Source: Pseudomonadota bacterium
GTDB lineage: Bacteria; Pseudomonadota; Alphaproteobacteria; Caulobacterales; Caulobacteraceae
NCBI GenBank assembly: GCA_023456105.1
Contig: JAEYAO010000110.1
Location: forward strand, 1 to 20,665
Direction of reading: 5' to 3'
Length of the DNA: 20,665 nucleotides
This document shows positions 11,611-20,201 of the stretch, piece after piece (positions within the stretch are counted from its first letter, which is position 1; every line of letters starts with the position of its first letter). The position numbers and the translations under genes were made by a program. The notes beneath the pieces are model-generated. The model was given only the letters and a program-made list of their open reading frames with translations. It searched no databases and was not told where the DNA came from.

Positions 11611-13284
11611 ATGACCCCGAGCACCGCGCTCGACCTCGCTGCTTCGAAAGCCCCGCGCACGCGCGAGACGCGCGTCGAGCGAACCCGGGCCGGTGGGCTG
11701 GGTTGGACGCTGGCGCCCATCGTCGCCGGGGTGGGGGTGGTCGTTCTGATCGGCCTGGCCCTGTCGCTCGCGCGGTCCGAGGGAACGGTGGCGGCCTTGT
11801 GGGGGGCGAGCGGTCTGGCGACGGCGGTGTGGCTTCGCCAGGGCGGCGGGGGACGCTCTCTGGACGCCGCCTTTTTCGCGGCCATGGCGACGGCGCTCCT
11901 GGTCGGCGAACTGCTCGCGGGCAATCCGCCGGCGCTTTCCGTCTTCTTCACCATCGTCAACCTGATCGAGATCGTCGGCGCAGTGGCGATGGCGCGGCGG
12001 TTCGCGCCGGCCCTGTCGATGAACACCCTGGAAGACGCCGCGCGCTTGCTGGTCAGCACCGCCGTGCTGCCGCCGCTCGCCGCCGGCCTGGTGGCCTCCC
12101 TGGGCCTGGGCCTCTTCACCGGCGCGCCGATATTGCCGAACCTTCAGACCTGGTGGCTGGGCCACGCCATGGGCATGGCGGTGATCTGCTCCACGGCTGT
12201 CGCCGCAACGCCGGTCAGTCTGCGCGTGCTCGCCAGACCGCAGCGGGCGCTGGAGGCGGCGGGTTTGCTGGTCGGCCTGGTCGCGCTTTGCCTGTTCGCC
12301 TTCACCGGCGGCTTGCCGCTCGGATTTCTGCTGCTGCCGGCGCTGGTTCTTATCGCGCTGCGCTTTCGGGTTCTCGGCGTGGCGGCCGCCATCTGCATCA
12401 TCGCCCTGATCGCGGTGGGCGCTTCGCTGATCGGACATGGTCCCTACCGCGCGGCCGGCGACCTGTCGCAGCAGGTGATGACGGCGCAGCTGCTTGTGGT
12501 GGTCGGCTACATGCCCTTCACCCTTCTGGCCAGCCTGATCGAGGAGCGGGCGGAGCTGGTCGCCGCCGCCCGACGGGCGCAGCGCCAGGCCGAGATCGCC
12601 TCGGCCGCCAAGTCGCGCCTGCTGGCCAATGTGGCGCACGAGATCAAGAGTCCGGTCGCGGGCGTGATCGGCATCGGCGAACTGTGGTCCAAGGGACAGC
12701 TGGGCCTTGTCACGCCTCAGCAGGTGGAAATGGCCGACATGCTGGTCCGCACCGCGCGGGAGGTCGAACATCTGGCGCACGATCTGCTGGACGTGGCGCG
12801 GGCCGAGGCGGGAGCTGTCCGCGTCGATCTGCGTCCGACCGACATGTTCGGCGTCATGCAGGACGTGCGCCGCGCCCTGATCCTGCGGCCCGAGGCGCAG
12901 GACGTCGCCGTGGAGGTGCAGGGCGAGCCGTCCACAGCGGTGGCTCTGGCCGATTCCCAGCGGATGGCGCAGGTGCTGACCAACCTCGGCGTCAATGCGA
13001 TGAAGTACGGCCGTTCTGGCGGACGCGTCGTCCTGCGCGCCGTCCGCGAGGACGCTGCGGTGCGCATCGAGGTGATCGACTTCGGACCGGGCCTCAGTTC
13101 AGAAAAGCAGGCGCAGCTGTTTGAGCCCTTCAACAGACTGGGCCTGGAGCGGTCGACGATCGAGGGGCACGGCATCGGTCTGGCCCTGGCGCGCCGGCTG
13201 GTGGAGCTGCAGAGCGGCCAGATCGGCGTGGTGTCGGAGCCCGGCGAGGGCGCGACCTTCTGGGTCACCCTGCCGGGCGCCTAG
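11611..13284 (+). CDS. MASE1-domain sensor histidine kinase
   Basis: A 557-residue membrane histidine kinase. Residues of about 30-310 contain eight or so hydrophobic helices of the MASE1 type (LWGASGLATAVWLRQGG near 68; LGHAMGMAVICSTAV near 186). A short linker leads to the HisKA domain, AKSRLLANVAHEIKSPVAG, with the phosphoacceptor His near 343. The catalytic domain has the N box NLGVNAMKYG (Asn462), G1 DFGPGL (Asp490), an F box LFEPFNRLG and G2 GHGIGLALARRL near 520. No receiver domain is fused and no response regulator gene is adjacent, so it is an orphan kinase. MASE1 ligands are unknown. The ATG at 11611 follows a weak AAGG. Confidence 0.9.
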   Translation: MTPSTALDLAASKAPRTRETRVERTRAGGLGWTLAPIVAGVGVVVLIGLALSLARSEGTVAALWGASGLATAVWLRQGGGGRSLDAAFFAAMATALLVGELLAGNPPALSVFFTIVNLIEIVGAVAMARRFAPALSMNTLEDAARLLVSTAVLPPLAAGLVASLGLGLFTGAPILPNLQTWWLGHAMGMAVICSTAVAATPVSLRVLARPQRALEAAGLLVGLVALCLFAFTGGLPLGFLLLPALVLIALRFRVLGVAAAICIIALIAVGASLIGHGPYRAAGDLSQQVMTAQLLVVVGYMPFTLLASLIEERAELVAAARRAQRQAEIASAAKSRLLANVAHEIKSPVAGVIGIGELWSKGQLGLVTPQQVEMADMLVRTAREVEHLAHDLLDVARAEAGAVRVDLRPTDMFGVMQDVRRALILRPEAQDVAVEVQGEPSTAVALADSQRMAQVLTNLGVNAMKYGRSGGRVVLRAVREDAAVRIEVIDFGPGLSSEKQAQLFEPFNRLGLERSTIEGHGIGLALARRLVELQSGQIGVVSEPGEGATFWVTLPGA

Positions 13285-13334
13285 GCGATGCGCTGGGGCT
13301 TGTTCTCGACACAAGGGCGGGACAATCTTCCGCG

Positions 13335-13895
13335 ATGATGTTGATCGCTCTCCTCTCCGCCCTCGCCGTCGCGGCGCCGTCCGGCCAGACCGCGCCGCGC
13401 CCGTCCAGCGACCTCACCCGCAGCCTGAACGGCGGACCGGCCGCTCAGTCCGCTGCGCCCGCTCCGACCCCTCCGGCTGCGGCGCCTGCGCCTGCGCCCG
13501 AGACGACGCCCGCGCCGCGTGCGCCGGAGGTCGCGCCGCTGAGCGCCGCCGCCATCGGCGCCCTGCCGTTCCGGGCCACCGTGCCGGCGGGCTTTCAGAT
13601 GATCCAGCGTCCGTCAGGCCCGGACGCCAAGGTCTACGCCATCCAGCGGGGCGGCCAGACCTTTGTCACCGTCTACGCCGGCCCGGCGTCGCAGTTTCCG
13701 ATCTACGACGGCCAGGTGGTCCAGGCGGGCGGGCGCTCTTCGGTCGTGCTGACCGAGAACAGTCAGCGTATCGCGGTCGAACACCTGTTCCAGCGTCCGT
13801 CCGCGCCCAAGGAGATCCACGTCTGGATCGCCAGCCTTGAGGGCGCCGATCGCGCCCAGGCCGAGGCTATCGGTCAGAGCGTCGAGGCGCGCTGA
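13335..13895 (+). CDS. Secreted Ala/Pro-rich hypothetical protein
   Basis: A 186-residue protein of unrecognised family. Tandem ATGs at 13335 and 13338 begin a short hydrophobic signal peptide (MMLIALLSALAVAAPS). Residues of about 18-70 are a low-complexity Ala/Pro linker (APAPTPPAAAPAPAPETTPA). From about 78 on is a compact domain, LPFRATVPAGFQMIQRPSG, FVTVYAGPASQFPIYDGQVV, HLFQRPSAPKEIHVWIASLE, with regular beta-strand alternation. The layout suggests a periplasmic domain on a flexible tether. It follows the MASE1 kinase after 50 bases on the same strand and converges with the VOC gene, 6 bases apart. No function is assigned. Confidence 0.75.
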   Translation: MMLIALLSALAVAAPSGQTAPRPSSDLTRSLNGGPAAQSAAPAPTPPAAAPAPAPETTPAPRAPEVAPLSAAAIGALPFRATVPAGFQMIQRPSGPDAKVYAIQRGGQTFVTVYAGPASQFPIYDGQVVQAGGRSSVVLTENSQRIAVEHLFQRPSAPKEIHVWIASLEGADRAQAEAIGQSVEAR

Positions 13896-13901
13896 GCGGC
13901 G

Positions 13902-14243
13902 TCAGCCTTCGGACCACACCGCCAGTTCGCTCCCGGCCGGGTCGCGGAAGTGAAAGCGCCGCCCGCCGGGAAAGGCGTAGATCGGCCGCACGATGACGCC
14001 GCCGGCCGCCTCGACCCTGGCCTGCATGGCCTCGAGGTCCTGGGCGTAGAGAACGGGCAGGGGCTGCGGCGTCGCTTCGCCCGCATCGGCGTCGAAGCCG
14101 CCGTCCAGACCCTGCTCGAACGCCGCATAGGTCGGGCCGTAGTCCGTGAAGGTCCAGCCGAACGTCTCGCCGTAGAAGGCCTTGGTCTGGGGCAGGGCGC
14201 CGCCCGGCAGTTCCAGATAGTCCAGCTTGCCGTCTTCACGCAT
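13902..14243 (-). CDS. VOC-family (glyoxalase-like) protein
   Basis: A 113-residue single vicinal-oxygen-chelate domain built of paired beta-alpha-beta-beta-beta units. GAAGGG lies 8 bases before the ATG at 14243. The first unit has LDYLELPGGALPQTKAFYGETFGWTF, and the second has QARVEAAGGVIVRPIYAFPGGRRFHFRDPAGSELAVWSE, with the RDP.G.....W ending typical of the superfamily. VOC proteins include glyoxalases, dioxygenases and resistance proteins. With an incomplete set of obvious metal ligands, a specific reaction cannot be named. Confidence 0.85.
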   Translation of the reverse strand: MREDGKLDYLELPGGALPQTKAFYGETFGWTFTDYGPTYAAFEQGLDGGFDADAGEATPQPLPVLYAQDLEAMQARVEAAGGVIVRPIYAFPGGRRFHFRDPAGSELAVWSEG

Positions 14244-14307
14244 CGGTGACGCCCTTCAAGTCGATGTGGTGAACGCCGAGGCTTGCACGATCCGCGACTC
14301 TGCGCAA

Positions 14308-14334
14308 ACCTGCGACCTGTTCTCAATCGCAGGT
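14308..14334 (+). promoter_or_regulatory. Inverted repeat that could mask the ribosome binding site of a small ORF
   Basis: ACCTGCGA (14308-14315) pairs perfectly with TCGCAGGT (14327-14334) over an 11-base loop. The right arm contains AGGT, the only Shine-Dalgarno-like sequence ahead of the ATG at 14341. As RNA it would hide that site; as DNA it could be an operator. Confidence 0.35.
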
Positions 14335-14340
14335 GCATCC

Positions 14341-14466
14341 ATGATCGTGATGACCACTGGGCTGGCGAGTTTGGTGGCGTTGATGCGCGGCGCGGAGCTC
14401 TCTCGGCGCTCCCCCACCGCGCCGCAGCCGTCGAGGCCGCAGCCGAGACTGCGAACTCCGGCCTAG
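14341..14466 (+). CDS. Possible 41-residue small protein
   Basis: A short ORF with an AGGT 6 bases before ATG. The product begins MIVMTTGLASLVALMRGAEL, a short hydrophobic segment, and continues as a basic Pro/Arg/Ser-rich tail ending RLRTPA. It ends at TAG 14464-14466, overlapping by 4 bases the stop of aroC on the other strand. I recognise no family, and a chance ORF in GC-rich DNA is quite possible. It fills most of an otherwise empty 219-base gap between the VOC and aroC genes. Confidence 0.25.
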   Translation: MIVMTTGLASLVALMRGAELSRRSPTAPQPSRPQPRLRTPA

Positions 14467-15551
14467 CCGCCCACCTGCGCGCGGTGCCGCAGCCGTGCGT
14501 CGGCGAGGACACAGGCGGCCATGGCCTCCACCACCGGCACGCCGCGCAGAGCGACGCAGGGGTCGTGGCGTCCCTTGGTGCGCAGGTCCGTCTCCTGGCC
14601 GTCGCGCGTCACCGTGCGGCGGTGCGTCAGGATCGAGGAGGTCGGCTTGAACGCCACGCGCGCGGTCAGGGGCTGGCCCGTCGAAATGCCGCCCAGCACG
14701 CCGCCGGCGTGGTTCGACAGAAAGACCGATCGACCCTGCGCATCCAGCCGCATCTCGTCGGCATTGTCCTCGCCGGAAAGCGTCGCGGCGCCGAAACCGG
14801 CGCCGATCTCCACGCCCTTCACCGCATTGATCGACATCAGGGCCGCGGCCAATTCCGCGTCCAGCTTGCCGTACAGCGGCGCGCCCCATCCGGCGGGCAG
14901 TCCTGTGACCTCCAGCGCCACCACCGCCCCGATGGACGAGCCGGCCTTGCGCACCGCATCCAGATAGACTTCCCAGTCGCCCACGACCTCGGTCGATGCG
15001 GCGAACAGCGGATTGGAAAGGGCGGCGTCGAAGTCGATGCGGTCCTCCGCGATCCGGTGCGGACCCAACTGCACCACGCCCGCGCGGATCCGCACGTCCT
15101 TGCCGATCACCTTCCGCGCCACGGCTCCGGCCGCGACCCGGCTGGCCGTTTCGCGCGCGGACGACCGCCCGCCGCCGCGATAATCCCGCACCCCGTATTT
15201 GGCCTGATAGGCGTAGTCGGCGTGGCCGGGGCGAAAGGCGCGCGCGATCTCGCCGTAATCTTTGGAGCGCTGGTCCTCGTTCGGGATCAGGATGGATATG
15301 GGCGTGCCGGTGGTCACCGGCCCCGCGCCGTCGTCGAACACGCCCGACAGGATCTGCGCGGTGTCGCTCTCGTTCCGCTGGGTGACGAAGCGGCTGCCGC
15401 CGGGCTTTCGCCGGTCCAGCCACGGCTGGATGTCGGCCGTCGTCAGATGAATTCCGGGAGGCGTCCCGTCGATCACGCAGCCGATGGCCGGCCCATGGCT
15501 TTCGCCCCAGGTCGTGACGCGAAACAGATGGCCGAAGGTGTTGTGCGACAT
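14463..15551 (-). CDS. aroC: Chorismate synthase
   Basis: A 362-residue FMN-dependent enzyme that converts EPSP to chorismate, the last step of the common aromatic pathway. Hallmarks are TTWGESHGPAIGCVIDG at residues 13-29, the RPGHADYAYQAKYGVRDYRGGGRSSARETASRVAAGA region near 110-145 (signature pieces RPGHADYAY and GGGRSSARETASRVAAGA), NHAGGVLGGISTGQ near 280, and RGVPVVEAM near the end. Length is normal. It starts 9 bases after the stop of the J-domain-like gene, so the two form a minus-strand operon. The promoter should lie upstream of 16283. Confidence 0.97.
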   Translation of the reverse strand: MSHNTFGHLFRVTTWGESHGPAIGCVIDGTPPGIHLTTADIQPWLDRRKPGGSRFVTQRNESDTAQILSGVFDDGAGPVTTGTPISILIPNEDQRSKDYGEIARAFRPGHADYAYQAKYGVRDYRGGGRSSARETASRVAAGAVARKVIGKDVRIRAGVVQLGPHRIAEDRIDFDAALSNPLFAASTEVVGDWEVYLDAVRKAGSSIGAVVALEVTGLPAGWGAPLYGKLDAELAAALMSINAVKGVEIGAGFGAATLSGEDNADEMRLDAQGRSVFLSNHAGGVLGGISTGQPLTARVAFKPTSSILTHRRTVTRDGQETDLRTKGRHDPCVALRGVPVVEAMAACVLADARLRHRAQVGG

Positions 15552-15560
15552 GGCTGAGGC

Positions 15561-16283
15561 TTAGGCGGCGAGCCGCTCGGGCGTCCAGAACTTCGTGAAC
15601 CTGAGCAGGCGATCCTCGGCGGGAGAGGGGGCGTCGGACGCAGGCGTCAGCGTCACGAACAGCCGCCCCTGCGGCCGCGCGCCGCGCGCGGGCAGGCCAA
15701 GGCCGGGCAGGCACAGCCGCGCAGGCGCGCTCAGGCCCGGCGTCACCCAGGCGGATCGGAGCCCGGCGTGCGTCTTGATCTCGATGCGCCCGCCGTCCTC
15801 CAGCATCCTCGGCGGCGTCGGCCAGGCCATGAACAGGTCGTCGCCCATGGCCGACAGGCCGTCCGCCGGCCGGATCAGCACCGCCACCAGATGGTCCGCG
15901 CCGCGGTCGCGCAGCCTCAGCCGGTCTCCGGTGCGCACGCCCGCCGGCGCCTGTATCGCCAGCCGCCTGTCGCCCACCCGCGTCGGGATCCGCGCGCCGT
16001 TCAGGGCCTGAAGCGGCGTCAGCACCAGAATCGGCGGGGCCTCGGGCAGGGGGCGCCGGACGGCTACGCCTGGCTGGACCTGCGGCGTCTGCAGCAGTCG
16101 ATAGGCCTCGATCACCTGGCGGAAGCGTTCGGCGTCGCCGCCGGCCTGGTCCGGGCGGGCGGCCTTGACGGCTTGGCGGAACGCCGCCTTCAGCGCCTCG
16201 CCGTCGGCGCCCTCCAGCAGGCCCAGCAGGGCCAGGGCGGCGGTCCGTTGGGCGGGGTCGATCCGGGCGGGGGAGGCGGACAT
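15561..16283 (-). CDS. DnaJ-like protein with a degenerate HPD motif
   Basis: A 240-residue protein with an N-terminal J-domain-like helix bundle (residues about 15-70: LGLLEGADGEALKAAFRQAV, then GGDAERFRQVIEAYRLLQ). Behind a short Pro-rich linker is a DnaJ C-terminal-like beta domain (LVLTPLQALNGARIPTRVGD, IQAPAGVRTGDRLRLRDRG, DDLFMAWPTPPRMLEDGG). J proteins recruit Hsp70, using an invariant His-Pro-Asp. Here the tripeptide is Arg43-Pro44-Asp45, which in known J proteins abolishes Hsp70 stimulation. It may therefore be a J-like protein with another role. No zinc-finger region is present. It is the first gene of an operon with aroC. Confidence 0.8.
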   Translation of the reverse strand: MSASPARIDPAQRTAALALLGLLEGADGEALKAAFRQAVKAARPDQAGGDAERFRQVIEAYRLLQTPQVQPGVAVRRPLPEAPPILVLTPLQALNGARIPTRVGDRRLAIQAPAGVRTGDRLRLRDRGADHLVAVLIRPADGLSAMGDDLFMAWPTPPRMLEDGGRIEIKTHAGLRSAWVTPGLSAPARLCLPGLGLPARGARPQGRLFVTLTPASDAPSPAEDRLLRFTKFWTPERLAA

Positions 16284-16315
16284 GCGTCAATGCTTGGCCG
16301 AACAGAGTCAAAGGC

Positions 16316-16340
16316 CGGTTAACCGTGACCGAGTCGGTCA
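16316..16340. promoter_or_regulatory. Two adjacent palindromes in the divergent dnaJ-like/pdxH promoter region
   Basis: CGGTTAACCG (16316-16325) is a perfect 10-base palindrome whose core TTAACCGT resembles a CtrA half-site. Directly next to it, TGACCGA-G-TCGGTCA (16326-16340) is a perfect 7-bp inverted repeat. They sit 32 bases upstream of the J-like gene start and 36 bases upstream of pdxH. A GCTAGAAA (16362-16369), close to the Caulobacter -10 form, lies only 7 bases before the pdxH ATG. Confidence 0.45.
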
Positions 16341-16376
16341 TTCCCAGCCCTGATCCCAGCCGCTAGAAACAGGCTC

Positions 16377-17051
16377 ATGACCGCGCCCGCCATCCCTCCC
16401 AGCCCCTCGGCCGAAGACTACGCCCGCGACTACGCCGCCGCCCTGGCCGCCAACAGCGATGAGGCGGCGTTCGAGCGCGACGAGCCCTTCGGCCTGTTCG
16501 TCGACTGGCTGGCCGAAGCGCGGGCGCACGAGATCAACGACTCCAACGCCATGACCCTGGCGACCGTGGACGCCGACGGCCTGCCCGACGCCCGCATCGT
16601 GCTGCTGAAGGACGTGGATGCGCGCGGCTTCACCTTCTACTCGAACCGCGAGAGCGCCAAGGGCGTCGAGTTGGACGCCAGTCCTTCCGCCGCGCTGGTG
16701 TTTCACTGGAAGAGCCTGCGTCGCCAGGTTCGCGTGCGCGGTCCGGTCGAGTCGGTGAGCCCGGAGGAGGCCGACGCCTATTTCGCCAGCCGCGCGCGCG
16801 AAAGCCGCATCGGCGCCTGGGCCTCGGACCAGTCGCGCCCGCTCTCGGATCGTCAGGCCCTGATCGACGCCGTGGCGGAACAGACCGCCCGCTTCGAGGG
16901 GGAGGACGTGCCGCGCCCCGATCGCTGGAACGGCTGGCGCGTCCGCCCCTCGGCTATCGAGTTCTGGCGCGACCGTCCGTTCCGCCTGCACGACCGCCTG
17001 CGCTTCGTGCGCGCCGGCGAGGCGTGGCGACGCGAGCGCCTCTGGCCTTAA
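16377..17051 (+). CDS. pdxH: Pyridoxamine/pyridoxine 5'-phosphate oxidase
   Basis: A 224-residue FMN-dependent oxidase that makes pyridoxal 5'-phosphate from PNP or PMP. Family motifs are NAMTLATVDADGLPDARIVLLKDVD near residues 59-83, FTFYSNRESAKGVELD near 87, LVFHWKSLRRQVRVRG near 107-122, and a C-terminal WNGWRVRPSAIEFWRDRPFRLHDRLRF carrying the substrate-binding R.RP..IEFW and final RLWP. Length fits the family. A GCTAGAAA box 7 bases upstream would give an almost leaderless message. Its TAA stop overlaps the stop of the converging uridine kinase gene. Confidence 0.96.
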   Translation: MTAPAIPPSPSAEDYARDYAAALAANSDEAAFERDEPFGLFVDWLAEARAHEINDSNAMTLATVDADGLPDARIVLLKDVDARGFTFYSNRESAKGVELDASPSAALVFHWKSLRRQVRVRGPVESVSPEEADAYFASRARESRIGAWASDQSRPLSDRQALIDAVAEQTARFEGEDVPRPDRWNGWRVRPSAIEFWRDRPFRLHDRLRFVRAGEAWRRERLWP

Positions 17052-17692
17052 GCCAAAAGGGGCTTCAGCAGCGGGTGGGCCAGCACCGGTGCGGCCAGCC
17101 GCACCACGGCTTGCGGGTCTTCCAGCCGGACGGCGGCGGTGGCGTCGGCCACGATGAAGTCGGCGTGGGTGCGCGACGGCTCGGTCAGCCGCTCATGCCC
17201 TGGCCGCACCGTCAGCAGATACTGGTGGATCACCGAGTCGGCCGTGCGTCCCCGCTCGCTCTGGTCCCGCAGCAGCCGGCGGATGAAGCGGATGTCGGCC
17301 GGCGTGTCCACGAACACCCGAATGTCGAACAGAGCGGTCAGCGCCGGGGTGCACAGGACGTGCGTCCCCTCCACGACCACCACATCGGCCGCCGCCACCG
17401 CCTCGCCGCCGGGCTCCCGCCCGTGATGAATGAACGAATAGATCGGCGCCTCCACGCCTCGTCCCGCCTTCAGCTCGGACAGGTGTTCTGTCAGCAGTTC
17501 GTGATCGCGCGCCGCCACGTCGTCGAAATCGAAGGTGTCGGGGTCGAAATCGGGCAGGGACGCAGCGTTCCGGTAATAGGAATCCTCGCGCATCAGCACC
17601 GCCGCACCCGGCGGCAAGGCTGCGACCAGCGCCTCCGCCAGCGTGCTCTTGCCCGAGCCTGAGCCCCCAGTGATCGCGATCAGAATGGCCAT
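17048..17692 (-). CDS. udk: Uridine/cytidine kinase family protein
   Basis: A 214-residue P-loop kinase of the uridine kinase/phosphoribulokinase group, which phosphorylates uridine or cytidine in pyrimidine salvage. The Walker A motif is ITGGSGSGKSTLAEAL at residues 7-22. REDSYYR near 35 and PDFDPDTFDFDD near 47 match the D-x-YY and Y-D-HPDAFD regions. IYSFIHHGREPG replaces the usual PxYDFxxHxR. VVVVEGTHVL near 104 is the Walker B-like strand, and RFIRRLLRDQSERGRTADSV is the lid region. Length equals typical Udk. Substrate is inferred from the family. It converges on pdxH and shares the TTAA at 17048-17051. Confidence 0.85.
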   Translation of the reverse strand: MAILIAITGGSGSGKSTLAEALVAALPPGAAVLMREDSYYRNAASLPDFDPDTFDFDDVAARDHELLTEHLSELKAGRGVEAPIYSFIHHGREPGGEAVAAADVVVVEGTHVLCTPALTALFDIRVFVDTPADIRFIRRLLRDQSERGRTADSVIHQYLLTVRPGHERLTEPSRTHADFIVADATAAVRLEDPQAVVRLAAPVLAHPLLKPLLA

Positions 17693-17842
17693 GGCGCGCC
17701 TTTAGCCCCTGCGCCGTGCCCGCGCCACCAGGGACCGTGCGTCGTACGTGCTGCGATTGCTAAACGCCGATAAGTCGGGATAGCGTCGCCGCCAAGCATC
17801 GCGGTCAAGGTCGATGCACTCACGATTGGGACGGAAAGAGCG

Positions 17843-19471
<1,629 letters not shown>

Positions 19472-19496
19472 CGGCGTCCAAAGCAGGGGAGGGCCG

Positions 19497-20198
19497 ATGC
19501 CCGCGACCACGCCGTCCGACACGTCCGCACGCAAGCGGCTCATCGCCCGCCTGACGCCGGCTCTGGTCGCGCTTTCAGTGGCCGCGCCTCTGCTGGTCCT
19601 GGTTGCGGTGCTGCTGGTCCGGCTGGGCATGGTCGAACTTGCGGTCGGCTATGACCTTCTGACCTGGCGCGTCGCCCGGGTCCTGGCCTGGGTCGGGGTG
19701 GCGGCCGGGCTGATCGCGGCTGTGGCGGCTCTCGCCTCGCGCACGCGGGTTCTGCCCGCCGCGACCGCCCTCTGCATCGCGGGCGCGACCGTGGGCGCCT
19801 TCGGCTTTCAGGCCAGCCGCTTCGCCGGCGACTGGCCGCTGGACGTCTCCACGAACACCGATGAGACGCCCGGCTTCTCCGCCCTGGCCGCCTTCCACGG
19901 GGCCGGTGCCGCACCCGCCGACGCCGCCTCCTGCTCCACCGCCGCCGCCATCCCCAGCCAACTGGCGGCCCAGACCGTGGGCGGAGCCCTGGTCGACGCC
20001 GGGTTTCCCGTGGTGCGCGCCTCGGCCTTTCAGGTGGAGGGCGTGCATGAGGCGGCCTGGTTCGGGCGCGCCTTTGACGCCGTGATCCGGATTCGTCCGG
20101 GCCGCACCGACGTTCGCGTGGCGGCGCGCGGCGAGCGCCCCGACGGCGGCGCGACCTGCCGCCTCGCCGCCAAGATCGCCGCCAACCTGCGCCCCTGA
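19497..20198 (+). CDS. Membrane-anchored DUF1499 protein
   Basis: A 233-residue protein with GGGGAGGG before the ATG. Three to four N-terminal helices (LVALSVAAPLLVLVAVLLV, VARVLAWVGVAAGLIAAVAAL, VLPAATALCIAGATVGAFGF) precede a soluble domain from about residue 112. The domain begins DWPLDVSTNTDETPGFSALA, a DUF1499 opening, and ends with the family's VEGVHEAAWFGRAFDAVIRIRPGRTDVRVAARGERPDGG and a terminal AAKIAANL helix. DUF1499 has no known biochemical role. It probably shares a transcript with the acyl-CoA ligase and converges with the hydrolase gene, 3 bases apart. Confidence 0.82.
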   Translation: MPATTPSDTSARKRLIARLTPALVALSVAAPLLVLVAVLLVRLGMVELAVGYDLLTWRVARVLAWVGVAAGLIAAVAALASRTRVLPAATALCIAGATVGAFGFQASRFAGDWPLDVSTNTDETPGFSALAAFHGAGAAPADAASCSTAAAIPSQLAAQTVGGALVDAGFPVVRASAFQVEGVHEAAWFGRAFDAVIRIRPGRTDVRVAARGERPDGGATCRLAAKIAANLRP

Positions 20199-20201
20199 CG
20201 C

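Noticed and set aside
14323..16341. A 672-codon open frame on the minus strand across aroC and the J-like gene
   Set aside because: Its product is Arg/Pro/Gly-rich low-complexity sequence with no domain, while the other frame encodes a perfect chorismate synthase and a J-like protein.
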